A stretch of DNA of 64,000 nt from CAWBAT01 sp963810905 (GCA_963810905.1 CAWEPG010000013.1:186001-250000), one strand, 5' to 3'; counted from the stretch's first letter, positions 1 through 9,798 are shown. Notes: generated by a model not told the origin, from the sequence alone. Translations and numbers: made by a program.

Positions 1-23
1 ACAGTAAGCCTCGGAGTCAATCG

Positions 24-57
24 CAAAAAAAAGGATGGGCTGGAAGGCCCATCCTTA
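24..57 (-). terminator. Rho-independent terminator of the TonB receptor gene
   Basis: On the minus strand a 10-bp perfect stem (arms 47-56 and 31-40, 6-nt loop) is followed directly by a run of eight T residues. This is a textbook intrinsic terminator about 90 bp downstream of the receptor stop codon. Confidence 0.88.
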
Positions 58-144
58 GTTTAAGACGTGCTAAACATCAAGTGGAGCGTGTGCTTCGCAA
101 TCACTCTCTAAACGTTCAATGGAGTGCTCCCTCTCCACAGTCGA

Positions 145-3100
145 TTAGAAGATGAATTTGACGCCAAACCGGGCATTAAATCCAGTATTATATTGGTCAA
201 ACTTCCCGTATGTTGGGTCGACTGCCCAGTTCTTCGTTGGGTCCAGTGAATTCGGATCTGAACTCAGCGACGGATCTTGTGCGTACGGCGTCTGAGAAAG
301 CAAAGTATGCCAGTTGTACCCATTGAGCAGGTTGACAGGTGTCATATCCATAGCCGAACTGGAATCACGATACCGGGTCACAATGTTCTGCTGATAGAGG
401 GCCGTCTTCTGGTTGAAAATGTTAATTATATTCATCTCGAAATGGAGTCTCTTCGTTTCACCCAGTTTGGGCAGTTTGATATCTTGGGCAATCAAAAGGT
501 TAGTATAGTTTAGGAAAGGCATCCGGCCCGCATCGGCACGGCCGTTAACCATGAGGGGGATTTGGTTCAATTCCTCCACACGAGTCGTAATCGGAGTCCC
601 GCTCCCTGCATAAAAGACGGGACCAAGTTGCGTTCCCCACTTGAACTGATACGACCCGTACACTTTTAGAACATGGGGACGGTCCGTTTCAAGACGTCCG
701 TAAAGGAACTGCCCATTCGAATCGAACATGATAAGATCGGCATCATAATCCCGGTTGGCATTGCCGCCAGGACGAGCCACCCAGGTAGCAGGAGTTTGAG
801 ATGCCGTCCAGGTTATATTGGGGAGCCCCCCGTTCACGATTTCATCCGTGCTGCTCAAACCAGCATAATTCCCCCAGAGTCGGCTGTACGTGTAGTTGGC
901 TGACAAGAACCAGTTGTTACTAAACCGGCGGGTGATCGAGAGCTCCATCGCATCATATTGTCGTTTGGGTACCGGCATGGCGAAGTCTGGAGTTGCTCCA
1001 TAATGGTTTGTTTCAATGGCAAAGCGGCCGCTACCAGGATTGCCCTCGGTATAGGTTTCATTCCCATCAACCAGCCGGCCGATGTCTTCGATTGTCCGAC
1101 CCAGCCGGCTGCGAACATAAGCGGCTGATACCACCAACTGAGGCCTGACTTCCCATTCAAATCCAACCGATGCGTTGTCCACATACATCGGCTGGATGCC
1201 AGGATCGAGGGCATCGGGACCAAACTGAGGGACCCGGTGATCCTGAAAAGATCCCGGCGTAGACGACCATAAATTCCTCCCTTGCAAATTGTTCAGGCCA
1301 AGGGAGAAGATATCCAGCGTATCGAGGGAGTACCACCACTCTTTCCAGGTGTCTCCGCCAAACGACCCTCGCACTAGCTCATACTTGGTCCAGTCGTAGA
1401 AACGGCCCCAACTGCCGTATAATTTCATTTTGCCGTTACCCAAGACATCCCAGCTGAGACCCAATCGGGGAGCCAACTTGGAACCAAATCCAAACGAAAA
1501 GGCGTAATCCTTGACCTGCCGATAGAAGGAAGGAATTAGCTCATTTTCCGTTCGCAGACCCAGGTTCAAAGTCAATCGAGGACGAATCGTCCACTGGTCC
1601 TGAACGAAGAGGTTATAAATGCCGCCGCCTGCAGAACCACTTGTGCCGATTTGTCTGACGCGGTAGTATCCATAGGTGCCAGTGCCCGATTCACCGGTGT
1701 AGGAACTCGTGTAAGAGCGATTCCAGTAGATCGCCACGTTATAACCACCCTGGTAATTGACATCCATTTTGTTGACTAGTCTCTGGTATCCAACGCCAGC
1801 CTTCAAGTTATGCACTCCGGCCATATTGAACGTCTTGCTGTAGTCAGCTTGTCCGAAGGCACGGCTGGTAACGTCGTAATTTGACACCTCGGTCAGTGGT
1901 ACATCGAAATAGCCACTAGGTTGTTGGAGTTCCGTCGGAATCGCGAACGGTAGTCCGATTGCCGATATATTGTAACGGGTTTGGTGCTGAGTAGTGACCC
2001 CGAAGTCCTTGTAATTGTCCCAAAAATAGCCCCCTCGGAGGTTTAGCAAGCTGGTAGGAGATAAGGTGATATCCATTGTCCCCGTAAAATTGTTCTTGGG
2101 TAGATACCAACCCTGCCCCCGATTAGACTCAAGGGACGCTTCGGAGCTAAGACTGCAATTGTCACAATAACCAGTGAAGTTCGGCAGCAATCCGGACCTT
2201 TTCGTTGTGGTATAGAGCCAGGCGAAATTGGTCAGGATGCGGGGAGTGATGTTCCAGGAGAGCTTGTTGAAGAGGTTGTAATAATTGGTATTGCTGTAAA
2301 ATATGCTTGGAGTCGCCCCACTATCAAGCAGAATATTCTGTGTCCGCCGGCTCCATTGGGGGCTAAAGCCCGTGTAAAAATAAAGTTTATTCTTGACAAT
2401 ATACCCACCCAATTCCCCCCCAACTTCATTGATGTGATCTTGGATCTTGTTATCTTGGAAGTACGAAGTTGCGAGTTCACTCGCGGGGTCGGTTAATAAT
2501 CTCGGGGTTGGCAAGGCATTGAGCGGAGAACCGCTCAAGTACCAATACAGATCCCCATGGAACGCATTTCCGCCTGACTTGGTGACTGCGCTGATCACAC
2601 CTCCCAAGGCACCGCCATACTCGGCTTGGATGCCGGAAGTTTTCACTTGCACTTCCTGCAGAAACTCGTAGACCGCGTTTTGGCGAGAATCGCCATTAAT
2701 AAGCCCACTGGTGGAAATACCATCAATCGTATAGTTGTTTTCCGCGCCACTAGCTCCATTCACCTGGATGCCGCCTTCAATGACTCCTGAATTGACGCCG
2801 GGTTGCATCGAAGCCACATCTTGGAAGGAACGGCCTTTGGGCATGAGGTTAAATTCTTCGGAAGACACGTTGCTTCCCATAGCGATGCTCTGAGTGTCAA
2901 TCACTGGGGCGGCGGCTTCAATCTGGACAGCCTGTTCCAGAGTTCCCACTTGAAGGGTCATATCAATCTTCAAAGTCTTGCCCAGCAGCAATAGAACATT
3001 GGGAACCTCATATTTAGCAAATCCTTTCAATTCCCCCGTCACCGTGTAGCGGCCCGGCTCCAGGCTGGGAAACACATAAAGGCCAGAATCTGACGATGTA

Positions 3101-3330
3101 GTTGTCGAAATGCGGTTCGTGGCTTTGTTGGTTGCCATTATCGTAGCTCCAGGCAGAACTGCGCCGGAGCTGTCTTTAACGGTACCTTCAATGGTTCCGG
3201 TTTTCTCCTGTCCAAACAGGTTTTGGCAAGGAAACAGGACAAAACTCATGATCGCTAGAAATGCAAAAGTCAGAATTACATAATCTTTCCGAACCAAGCA
3301 CTCGTTTTTAGCAGAAGTATTGATTCTCAT
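145..3330 (-). CDS. TonB-dependent receptor with carboxypeptidase-regulatory-like domain (Oar type)
   Basis: Outer-membrane beta-barrel receptor of about 1061 residues. After a signal peptide ending near FPCQNLFGQ there is a CarboxypepD_reg-like beta-sandwich (GTIEGTVKDSSGAVLPGA), then a plug domain (PKGRSFQDVASMQPGV; GGALGGVISAVTKSGGN), then a long barrel ending in an aromatic residue (FNARFGVKFIF), as outer-membrane proteins do. The family is abundant in Acidobacteriota and Myxococcota; the ligand is unknown, often presumed to be oligosaccharide or peptide. The ATG at 3330 is preferred because AAAGGAG lies about 10 nt upstream; a GTG at 3354 would extend the protein by 8 residues but overlaps that ribosome binding site. 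No transporter or SusD-like partner is adjacent. A strong terminator follows, so it is probably monocistronic. Confidence 0.93.
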   Translation of the reverse strand: MRINTSAKNECLVRKDYVILTFAFLAIMSFVLFPCQNLFGQEKTGTIEGTVKDSSGAVLPGATIMATNKATNRISTTTSSDSGLYVFPSLEPGRYTVTGELKGFAKYEVPNVLLLLGKTLKIDMTLQVGTLEQAVQIEAAAPVIDTQSIAMGSNVSSEEFNLMPKGRSFQDVASMQPGVNSGVIEGGIQVNGASGAENNYTIDGISTSGLINGDSRQNAVYEFLQEVQVKTSGIQAEYGGALGGVISAVTKSGGNAFHGDLYWYLSGSPLNALPTPRLLTDPASELATSYFQDNKIQDHINEVGGELGGYIVKNKLYFYTGFSPQWSRRTQNILLDSGATPSIFYSNTNYYNLFNKLSWNITPRILTNFAWLYTTTKRSGLLPNFTGYCDNCSLSSEASLESNRGQGWYLPKNNFTGTMDITLSPTSLLNLRGGYFWDNYKDFGVTTQHQTRYNISAIGLPFAIPTELQQPSGYFDVPLTEVSNYDVTSRAFGQADYSKTFNMAGVHNLKAGVGYQRLVNKMDVNYQGGYNVAIYWNRSYTSSYTGESGTGTYGYYRVRQIGTSGSAGGGIYNLFVQDQWTIRPRLTLNLGLRTENELIPSFYRQVKDYAFSFGFGSKLAPRLGLSWDVLGNGKMKLYGSWGRFYDWTKYELVRGSFGGDTWKEWWYSLDTLDIFSLGLNNLQGRNLWSSTPGSFQDHRVPQFGPDALDPGIQPMYVDNASVGFEWEVRPQLVVSAAYVRSRLGRTIEDIGRLVDGNETYTEGNPGSGRFAIETNHYGATPDFAMPVPKRQYDAMELSITRRFSNNWFLSANYTYSRLWGNYAGLSSTDEIVNGGLPNITWTASQTPATWVARPGGNANRDYDADLIMFDSNGQFLYGRLETDRPHVLKVYGSYQFKWGTQLGPVFYAGSGTPITTRVEELNQIPLMVNGRADAGRMPFLNYTNLLIAQDIKLPKLGETKRLHFEMNIINIFNQKTALYQQNIVTRYRDSSSAMDMTPVNLLNGYNWHTLLSQTPYAQDPSLSSDPNSLDPTKNWAVDPTYGKFDQYNTGFNARFGVKFIF

Positions 3331-4373
3331 GATTTTCAATCTCCTTTTTTCCACACAAACGAATCGGAAACATACTTTCAGTCATAGCTAAGAGTCCGGA
3401 TAGCGAGTTCCAAATAGTAACCACACTAATATGAGTAAAATGAATTAAGAATTCTGATCCAGATCTTTATCAGGATGCCGGGTGAGTTCTTACTCTCGTC
3501 AGAAAGAGATTAAGTATCCAACAAATTAGACAGGTAAGGAGTAGTTGCGATCCCGTTTTATCGGGTATTTCTTGGTGTTGCTTGTTTTAAAGGTACTGAG
3601 AATTAGTATCCTGGAAAGTTGAAAAGAGCCGGGTCCAAAGAGATGAAATATTCAATACCCGACTCACTATCATTCATATGCAAAACATCTACCAAACTGT
3701 GGGTACTTTTTAGGACTGAATGCAACCACTTGAAAAGACTGATGAATTTCGTTACGGTGAAAATCCGAGATTTGGTTTATCTTGACTAAGTGACTCAATT
3801 TCATACAAATTTTCGTATGTTGTCAGGACGGAATACGAAAAAAAATAGATTTCTAGATTCTCTTTTAGTCCCTTATTACTCTGCTTCTTGGGTACGTCAC
3901 GCATCTTAGGATGGGCGCCGCTTGGGGCAGTTCTCCCCCGATGTGCGCTAAAACACGCACCGGAGCGACCTTTCTACAGCCATGAATTGAGATTCCTGAG
4001 GACGATTCCGTGCCAGGAAAATGCCATTTGCCCCTCAATGAATCGAGGGGTTAACAAAAGAGCGGCCCCACCCGGGCGCCTCAAGGCTAAACGGTCAGAT
4101 CGCTGAATTACGTTGCCGAATTTTATGAGCCGGTATACTTAGTCCTCTGCAGAATTTCTCATTCGAATCGTTCAAAAAAAGGGCGATTTTGTTGGCTGAT
4201 ATTGCTATGATAAAAAACAGGGGACTTACGTCATTATTTTCTGCGAGGTATGAAACACGCCTGAATCGAAACTTTCTCGCCTCATCTTACGTAGTCTTTG
4301 CCATGGTGGTGCCTGAATTTTCTTTACCCACCGTTGTTTCCAGCTCCGGTCTCTTACCTGAAGTGGAGAACTC
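3331..4373. other. Intergenic region, about 1 kb, no convincing gene
   Basis: Divergent spacer between the TonB receptor (minus) and the MacA-like gene (plus). The short open frames have no recognisable domain or good ribosome binding site. It must hold the promoters of both flanking genes, but no clear -35/-10 pair was found. The part near 3400-3850 is AT-rich compared with the coding sequence around it. Confidence 0.5.
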
Positions 4374-5850
4374 ATGAGCAAAAGCAGAAAGATCATTCTG
4401 GGAGGGATTGGGGTTGTTGTCGTTGCCATCGGAATCTCTGTTGCCATGCATTATCGGAACAAAGATGTCGTGACCGTTCAGACGGGTAAAGCAGTTCAAA
4501 TGGACAACCTGGTTCAGACCGTCTCAGCCTCCGGTGAAATCAAGCCTCTGAAATACATCAATATCACAGCTAACGCATTTGGCCTGATCGTAGAGATAAC
4601 CGTTAAAGAGGGGGACCACGTCAAGCAGGGCGATCCTTTACTGAAGCAGGAATCGGTTCAGTCTTCAGCCGATTTGAGAAGCGCAGAGGCTTTACTGCAA
4701 CAATTTAAAGATGACCAGGAAGGCTTGGAGGCCGCTTATCGCTCTTCTGAAGCGATATTGAGGACGTCACAGGCTGAGCTGGTCCGTACCAGGGCCGACT
4801 ATGATAAGGCCAAGATTGATTATGATCGCATGCAAAATCTTCTGAAGGAAGGCTTGATCTCAAAGTCGCAATTCGACCAAGCTAATGCCGCGTTTGAGGT
4901 TGCCAAAGGCCCAGGTCGATTCAGCCATCGCCAGAGTCCAGCAATCTGAGGCTCAACTCAAACAGTCTGATAAAGCCCGAATCTCAGCGAGCAGCCGGAT
5001 CGCACAACAAAAAGGGGCCATCGCGCGAATTACGGATCAGGTGAGCAAAACGGTCTACCTCGCGCCCCTCACCGGGGTCGTGACCAACCTTCCGGTGCAC
5101 GTCGGCGAGTTTGCCGTCCCTGGAATTCAAAATGCCATCGGTAGCAATATCATGACGCTCGCCGATCTCTCCGTCATTACCGCTGAAGTGAAAGTCGATG
5201 AAACCGACATCGTGAATGTCCAACTGGGTCAGGAAGCGGCAGTCACAATCGATGCCATTCCTAACAAGATTTTCAAAGGGAAAGTGACCGAAGTAGGGAG
5301 TAGTGCATTGACTCGAAGCGGACAGGCCGCCGGTTCCGGGATCACCAATCCGACAAGCCAGGAAGCAAAGGACTTCAAAGTTGTCGTGACTCTGCTGGAC
5401 CCGACCGAACAGATAAAGCCAGGGCTGTCAACAACCGCTAAAATCACTACGGCTATTAGGAATAATGTGCTGACTATTCCAATTCAGGCCTTAACCATTC
5501 GTGAAATGGACCAAGAAGGGGAAGCGGGTAGGAATTCATTGACGGCTCCTGAGACGGCCAAAGCCGCAAGTTCCACTGAGAACAACGGGAAGGAGTCCTC
5601 TCCTCCTCTGGCGGGGAAGAACGCCAAGAAGAAGGAACAACAAGGTGTCTTTGTCGCTCGAGACGGAAAAGCCCTTTTCGTTCCGGTCACAACCGGGATT
5701 ACCGGTCAAACTGAAATCGAAGTCTTGAGTGGTCTCAAAGCAGGTGATGAAATTGTCATTGGCAGTTATAAGACGTTACGCACTTTAAAGGCGGGCACTC
5801 GAATTAAAATCGACAACAAGACAGTAGAAAAAGAAGAGAAGAAGGAATAG
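4374..5850 (+). CDS. MacA/HlyD-family efflux periplasmic adaptor subunit (single frameshift)
   Basis: Membrane-fusion protein that would link an inner-membrane ABC exporter to an outer-membrane channel. It has an N-terminal membrane anchor (IILGGIGVVVVAIGISVAM), a biotinyl/lipoyl-like half (GLIVEITVKEGDHVKQGDPL), a coiled-coil hairpin, the second half (VYLAPLTGVVTNLPVHVGE) and a beta-barrel/MP domain (GLKAGDEIVIGSYKTLRTL). Two frames cover it: 4374-4949 and a +1 frame running to 5850. Removing one A from the AAA at 4905-4907 joins them without loss (FEVAK then AQVDSAIARV). The start has GGAG 6 nt upstream. An ABC ATPase follows after 122 bp. Treat as one gene unless the extra base is confirmed. 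Confidence 0.85.
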
Positions 5851-5972
5851 TAGAACACGGATTTAATTCCCCGGATGGAAAGTATCCACCCTTTTCGGTA
5901 GACCGGACACGGTCACCACGGTCGAGCCAATCGTTGCCTTGGCCGTGGACCTTTTGAAAGAATGAGGATCCC

Positions 5973-6695
5973 ATGAATCATTCGCAAATACCGAGCGAAG
6001 ACAAAGCCAACGGCCACCTCATACGGACGATCAACCTCTGGAAAACGTATCCAATGGGGGCAGAGAAGATCCACGCCTTGGCGGGAGTTTCATTCGACGT
6101 TTGCAAGAACGAGTACTTGGCGATCATGGGTCCCTCAGGCTCGGGAAAGTCCACCTTGATGAACCTGATTGGCTGTCTGGACACGCCGACTGAAGGCGAG
6201 TACTACATCAATGGCCGGTTGGTAAGCTCAATGAATGATGACGAGTTGGCTTATATTCGAAACAAAGAGATTGGCTTTGTTTTTCAGACCTTCAACCTCT
6301 TACCCAGGGCCTCAGCCCTGCACAACGTCGAGCTACCACTCATTTACAACGGAACTCAATCCCAGGCAAGGATTGATCGAGCCAAGAAAGCCTTGCAAAT
6401 GGTTGAACTCGAGAACCGCATGCTGCATAAGCCGAACGAATTATCGGGAGGACAGCGCCAACGCGTGGCGATTGCCCGCGCTTTGGTCAACAATCCTTCA
6501 ATCCTGCTGGCAGACGAGCCCACGGGAAATCTGGATTCCCAAACGGGAATTGAAATCATGAAACTTTTCGACAAGCTTCACGACCAGGGAAACACAATCA
6601 TCGTGGTCACTCACGAACATGATGTCGCTGATTGTGCTCAACGGGTCATCCATCTCCGGGACGGGAAAGTAGCATCCGACGAAAAGAGGCATTAA
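5973..6695 (+). CDS. ABC transporter ATP-binding protein, LolD/MacB type
   Basis: Cytoplasmic ATPase subunit of 240 residues, typical for the LolD/MacB/FtsE-like group. Walker A is GPSGSGKST, the Q-loop lies in GFVFQTFNLLPRAS, the signature is LSGGQRQRVAIARAL, Walker B is ILLADEPTGNLD and the switch histidine is in VVTHEHD. It stands 122 bp after the MacA-like adaptor, which implies a tripartite MacAB-like exporter. The expected FtsX/MacB-fold permease is not next to it: the following gene is a Cys-rich protein on the same strand starting 6 bp later. The permease must be encoded elsewhere or has been lost. GAGG precedes the ATG. Confidence 0.92.
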   Translation: MNHSQIPSEDKANGHLIRTINLWKTYPMGAEKIHALAGVSFDVCKNEYLAIMGPSGSGKSTLMNLIGCLDTPTEGEYYINGRLVSSMNDDELAYIRNKEIGFVFQTFNLLPRASALHNVELPLIYNGTQSQARIDRAKKALQMVELENRMLHKPNELSGGQRQRVAIARALVNNPSILLADEPTGNLDSQTGIEIMKLFDKLHDQGNTIIVVTHEHDVADCAQRVIHLRDGKVASDEKRH

Positions 6696-6701
6696 GCATT
6701 C

Positions 6702-7340
6702 ATGCCAGCCCCTTGTCCACTTTGTGAGGTGCGAAAAGCCAAGAGGTTTTGTCCCGCCAAGTCCACCCAGATTTGCCCTGTCTGTTGTGGCGAAAAACGC
6801 GAACGGGAAATTTCTTGTCCGGCCGATTGTGTCTATCTGCAGTCCGGCCGGGAATACGAAACGGAGCGCTTGGCGAAGCGCTCCCCAACCCTGGCTAGGA
6901 CGCCCAGACTCTGGGATCCTGCATTCCTCGAGCGGTATTACAACATCACGATGTTGATCTGGTCCATCCTGTCAGAACAAAGAGAGAAACTTGTCGAGAT
7001 CGTCGACCAAGACGTAGGCGAAGCGCTGGAAGGCTTACTGAAGACTTACCGAACTCTCGAAAGCGGCATCTACTACGACCACTCGCCCGCCTCCTATGGC
7101 GCGAAAAGTATTTACGAGGCCGTCAAGGCATATCTGGACAAGACCCATAGTTCCATAGACGAGTCTGTCCCTCGGCTAAAGGTTAGTGAAATTCTGGATT
7201 GTTTGCAGTTCCAGAAGGAGCTCTTCGACGTCATTGCCTTGCCTCGCCCCAAGAGCCGAGCCTTTTTGGACCATATTCGGTCCAATTTATTTCAGACCCA
7301 ACCTCCCCAAAGCCAGCAGTCCTCAATCATCATTCCTTAG
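6702..7340 (+). CDS. Conserved hypothetical protein with N-terminal Cys-rich zinc-binding motif
   Basis: 212 residues, function unknown. The first 45 residues hold paired cysteines (CPLC, then FCPAK, CPVCC and SCPADC), a pattern expected for one or two zinc sites. The rest looks helical and soluble, with no signal peptide or membrane segment. It begins 6 bp after the ABC ATPase and is probably co-transcribed with it. Its 3' end overlaps the convergent pyrF stop by 11 bp. A metal-binding regulatory or scaffold role is possible, but nothing in the sequence proves a link to transport. Confidence 0.7.
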   Translation: MPAPCPLCEVRKAKRFCPAKSTQICPVCCGEKREREISCPADCVYLQSGREYETERLAKRSPTLARTPRLWDPAFLERYYNITMLIWSILSEQREKLVEIVDQDVGEALEGLLKTYRTLESGIYYDHSPASYGAKSIYEAVKAYLDKTHSSIDESVPRLKVSEILDCLQFQKELFDVIALPRPKSRAFLDHIRSNLFQTQPPQSQQSSIIIP

Positions 7341-8055
7341 GAACTCGCTCTCTCTCGATCATTTCTACAATCTGTTGAACACTCCCTGGGGGGTCGGAAC
7401 TGGCTGTAATCGGGCGGCCAATCACCAGGTAGTCGGCACCCGCATGGATCGCCTCAGCCGGAGTAGCGATTCGCGTTTGATCATGAGAAGCAGATCCTGA
7501 TGGCCGCACCCCCGGGACGATGAGTTTCAATGACTGGCCATACTGCTGGCGTAATCGCGGCAGTTCTTTGGGAGAGGCGACGACGCCATCTAATCCAGCC
7601 TTCAGCGCAAGACCCGCAAGGAGGGCAACTTGTGTCTCCGCTTCGGCATGAACTCCAACCTCCTCTAAATCGGTGTCACTCATACTCGTGAGCACGGTAA
7701 CCCCGAGCAGCAAAGGCCTCTCAGAGGCCATCCGGGATTCTCGAACCTGGCGGGCAGCGGATTCCAACATCGACAATCCTCCCAGGGTATGAAGAGTGAG
7801 CATGGAGACTCCCATGCTAGCCGCTACAGAGACAGCCCTGGCGACCGTATTGGGGATGTCGTGAAACTTAAGGTCTAAAAAGACTTTTTCTCCCATTTCG
7901 ATAATCTCCCGAACCATTTCCGGGCCTTCGGCAGTAAAGAGCTGGCTCCCGATCTTAAATACGCCTACTCGAGCTCTGAGTTGGCGCACTAGACTCAAAG
8001 CGGTCGCCCGGCTATCCGTATCTAGTGCAACAATAATTCGGTCTTTCGTCATCAT
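7330..8055 (-). CDS. pyrF: Orotidine 5'-phosphate decarboxylase
   Basis: Last step of de novo UMP synthesis: decarboxylates OMP. About 241 residues, the normal size for the short bacterial form. The catalytic D-x-K-x-x-D motif is in FLDLKFHDIPNTVA, the N-terminal strand is DRIIVALDTD, and the phosphate-binding end is in PGVRPSG and ADYLVIGRPI. Tandem ATGs at 8055 and 8052 follow AGAGGAATAGG; the longer frame to 8088 adds residues with no ribosome binding site. pyrD lies upstream on the same strand, but the two are separated by about 0.8 kb of repeats holding a GxxExxY cassette. Confidence 0.95.
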   Translation of the reverse strand: MMTKDRIIVALDTDSRATALSLVRQLRARVGVFKIGSQLFTAEGPEMVREIIEMGEKVFLDLKFHDIPNTVARAVSVAASMGVSMLTLHTLGGLSMLESAARQVRESRMASERPLLLGVTVLTSMSDTDLEEVGVHAEAETQVALLAGLALKAGLDGVVASPKELPRLRQQYGQSLKLIVPGVRPSGSASHDQTRIATPAEAIHAGADYLVIGRPITASSDPPGSVQQIVEMIERERVPKE

Positions 8056-8283
8056 GTTCCTATTCCTCTGCACGCGAAGCGGGTCCACTTCTAATCAAGA
8101 AGGCGAGAAGTGATCCCTTTTTCACCTATCTGTAGTACTAATTTGCGCAAATTCGCGTTAATTGGTAGAGCCGGGGTCGCTGACCAGCAATAAGTAGCCG
8201 GCCTCGTTGAGGTCGGCCCCGGGCCGGGGTCACCGACCCATGAGCGCTAACTTTATAATGCTTTCCTCACCTACCAAAGGAAG

Positions 8284-8782
8284 AACGAAACGCCAAGAGC
8301 GCCAAGAAAAGAGGATCTACTTCGGTCAGCCGCTTGATCTTATCCTACCGGCAGTTCTTCCGGATGGTCTCTGGCTACTCGCTGGATGCCGTCGCGCAAC
8401 AAAATCACGTTCCAATTGATGATCAACCCCAAAGACAAGCCACTCAATTTCAAGTAAGTCAACAACTGAGCGAGGTGGATGGGAAGAACTTTTTCGACTG
8501 TCTTATTTTCCACAAGGACCACCTGGTCGATTCGCATGTCGATGCGGTAACCAATCTCAATAAGCACCCCTTCAAACTCTAGCGGAACAGGGACTTCGCA
8601 TTCGACCCGGTGGCGGCGTTTTTGGAGCTCGTGTGCCAGACAAGCCTGATAGGCCGATTCCAGCAGCCCGGGCCCCAAGGCGCGATGTACCTTGAGTGCA
8701 GCGTCAACAATATCTTTAGCTACTTCGTCGGCGGTCAAGAAGGCTCCTACTCTTGGCGAACTTTGCGTTCTTGGCGTTTCCC
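8284..8782. mobile_element. Repeat-bounded GxxExxY unit, copy 1
   Basis: About 500 bp bounded by inverted clusters of short near-tandem repeats. The left end has AACGCCAAGAGCGCCAAG-like sequence (8287-8310); the right end reads CTTGGCG-AACTTTGCGTT-CTTGGCGTTT (8751-8780). In RNA the two ends would pair over more than 15 bp. The only gene inside is the GxxExxY ORF. The unit sits between pyrD and pyrF, genes often adjacent in bacteria, so insertion is likely. Mobility is inferred from the second gene-bearing copy at 59.5 kb and the empty copies at 9.9 and 59-60 kb. Confidence 0.6.
8340..8738 (-). CDS. GxxExxY family protein (PD-(D/E)XK nuclease-like), copy 1
   Basis: 132 residues, full family length. 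It carries the family motif as GLLESAY near residue 25. A plausible PD-(D/E)XK-type core follows: D in GYRIDMRID, then VENK as the E-x-K element. No signal peptide. The start is a TTG at 8738 with AGGAG 6 nt upstream; the ribosome binding site lies next to the right-hand repeat cluster. The biological role of the family is not established to my knowledge; nuclease activity is inferred from fold similarity only. It shares the family motif with the second copy at 59513-59893, but the two proteins are clearly diverged. Confidence 0.88.
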   Translation of the reverse strand: MTADEVAKDIVDAALKVHRALGPGLLESAYQACLAHELQKRRHRVECEVPVPLEFEGVLIEIGYRIDMRIDQVVLVENKTVEKVLPIHLAQLLTYLKLSGLSLGLIINWNVILLRDGIQRVARDHPEELPVG

Positions 8783-8883
8783 AATTCTGGGTGTCATCTG
8801 CTCAACCGAGGATCCCGGAATGGACATATCATCCAAGCTTAAGTGAGCGCTTGTGGGTCACCGACCCGGCCACAACTACTCAG

Positions 8884-9798
8884 TTAGCTGAGTTTCAAAC
8901 TGCCGATCAATGTACTCAGACGCTCAATCCCATGTCGCTTGCAGTATCGGTGCAGCCCTTCGATGATCTTGATCGGAGCTTGCGGATCCAGGAAGTTCGC
9001 CGTTCCCACTTCAACGGCTCGCGCACCCGCCAAGAGGAACTCCAACGCATCTTCCGCTGTGAATATGCCTCCAATCCCGATCACGGGAATGCGGACCGCT
9101 CGAACAACCTGAAATACCATGCGTAAGGCGACCGGTTTAATGGCTGGACCAGAGAGTCCTCCGGTAAGATTCCCGAGGCGGGATTCCCGAGACTCAACGT
9201 CCACAGACATCCCCAGCAACGTATTGATCAAAGACAACGCATCGGCACCCGCCTCTTCAGCGGCCCGGGCAATTTCTGTAATATCGGTGACGTTTGGAGA
9301 CAACTTGACGATCACGGGCAATCGCGCAATTTGTTTAATCGCGCGAACCACTTCATGGGTCGCGACTGGATCCGTACCGTAGACGATCCCACCCTTTTTC
9401 ACATTCGGACAGGAGATATTGATCTCGTATCCGGAGAGTCCTTCCGAATCGTTCAGCCCTTGAACCACCTCAACATATTCTTCCGTGCTGCTCCCAAAGA
9501 CATTCGCGAAGACTCGCGTGTTGTACTTTCGAAGTCGCGGCAGTTTCTCCGATACGAAGCATCGAACTCCAACGTTTTGCAGACCGATCGCATTCAACAT
9601 GCCCGAAGCAGTCTCATGCAGTCGGGGTGGAGAAGCCCCCTTCATGGGCTGGGCCGAAAGGCCCTTCACCACAAATCCACCCAAGAGATCCAGGTCAATC
9701 AGTTCACTGAACTCTTCCCCATAACCAAAAGTTCCGCTAGCGGTAATGATTGGATTCTTCAGTCGTATTCCTGCAAATTCCGTCGAAAGATCGCTCAT
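8884..9798 (-). CDS. pyrD: Dihydroorotate dehydrogenase, class 1B catalytic subunit
   Basis: Oxidises dihydroorotate to orotate in pyrimidine synthesis; cytoplasmic FMN enzyme. 304 residues, the usual length of class 1 enzymes. Visible are the N-terminal FMN/substrate region (NPIITASGTFGYG), the active-site loop with a catalytic Cys (INISCPNVKKGG), the Lys in VKLSPNVTD and the phosphate-binding glycines (IPVIGIGGI; GARAVEVGTA). The Cys base marks class 1; class 1B enzymes normally need a PyrK iron-sulfur/FAD subunit, which is not encoded here. GGAAG precedes the ATG. It is upstream of pyrF on the same strand across the repeat cassette. Confidence 0.95.
   Translation of the reverse strand: MSDLSTEFAGIRLKNPIITASGTFGYGEEFSELIDLDLLGGFVVKGLSAQPMKGASPPRLHETASGMLNAIGLQNVGVRCFVSEKLPRLRKYNTRVFANVFGSSTEEYVEVVQGLNDSEGLSGYEINISCPNVKKGGIVYGTDPVATHEVVRAIKQIARLPVIVKLSPNVTDITEIARAAEEAGADALSLINTLLGMSVDVESRESRLGNLTGGLSGPAIKPVALRMVFQVVRAVRIPVIGIGGIFTAEDALEFLLAGARAVEVGTANFLDPQAPIKIIEGLHRYCKRHGIERLSTLIGSLKLS

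Larger units (their letters stand above)
8222..8871. repeat. Outer inverted repeats around the pyrD-pyrF intergenic cassette
   Basis: An imperfect inverted repeat of about 26 bp (left 8222-8248, right 8846-8871) encloses the GxxExxY unit. Each arm carries the palindromic core GGTCACCGACC and an AGCGCT block. A third degenerate copy of the core (GGGTCGCTGACC) lies at about 8174-8185, and a related GGGTCGCCGACT occurs near 33107. It looks like an interspersed palindromic repeat family that was present before, or came with, the inner cassette. Confidence 0.6.

Noticed and set aside
4189..4377. 62-residue plus-strand open frame just before the MacA-like gene
   Set aside because: No good ribosome binding site or recognisable features; it overlaps the true MacA start, which has GGAG.
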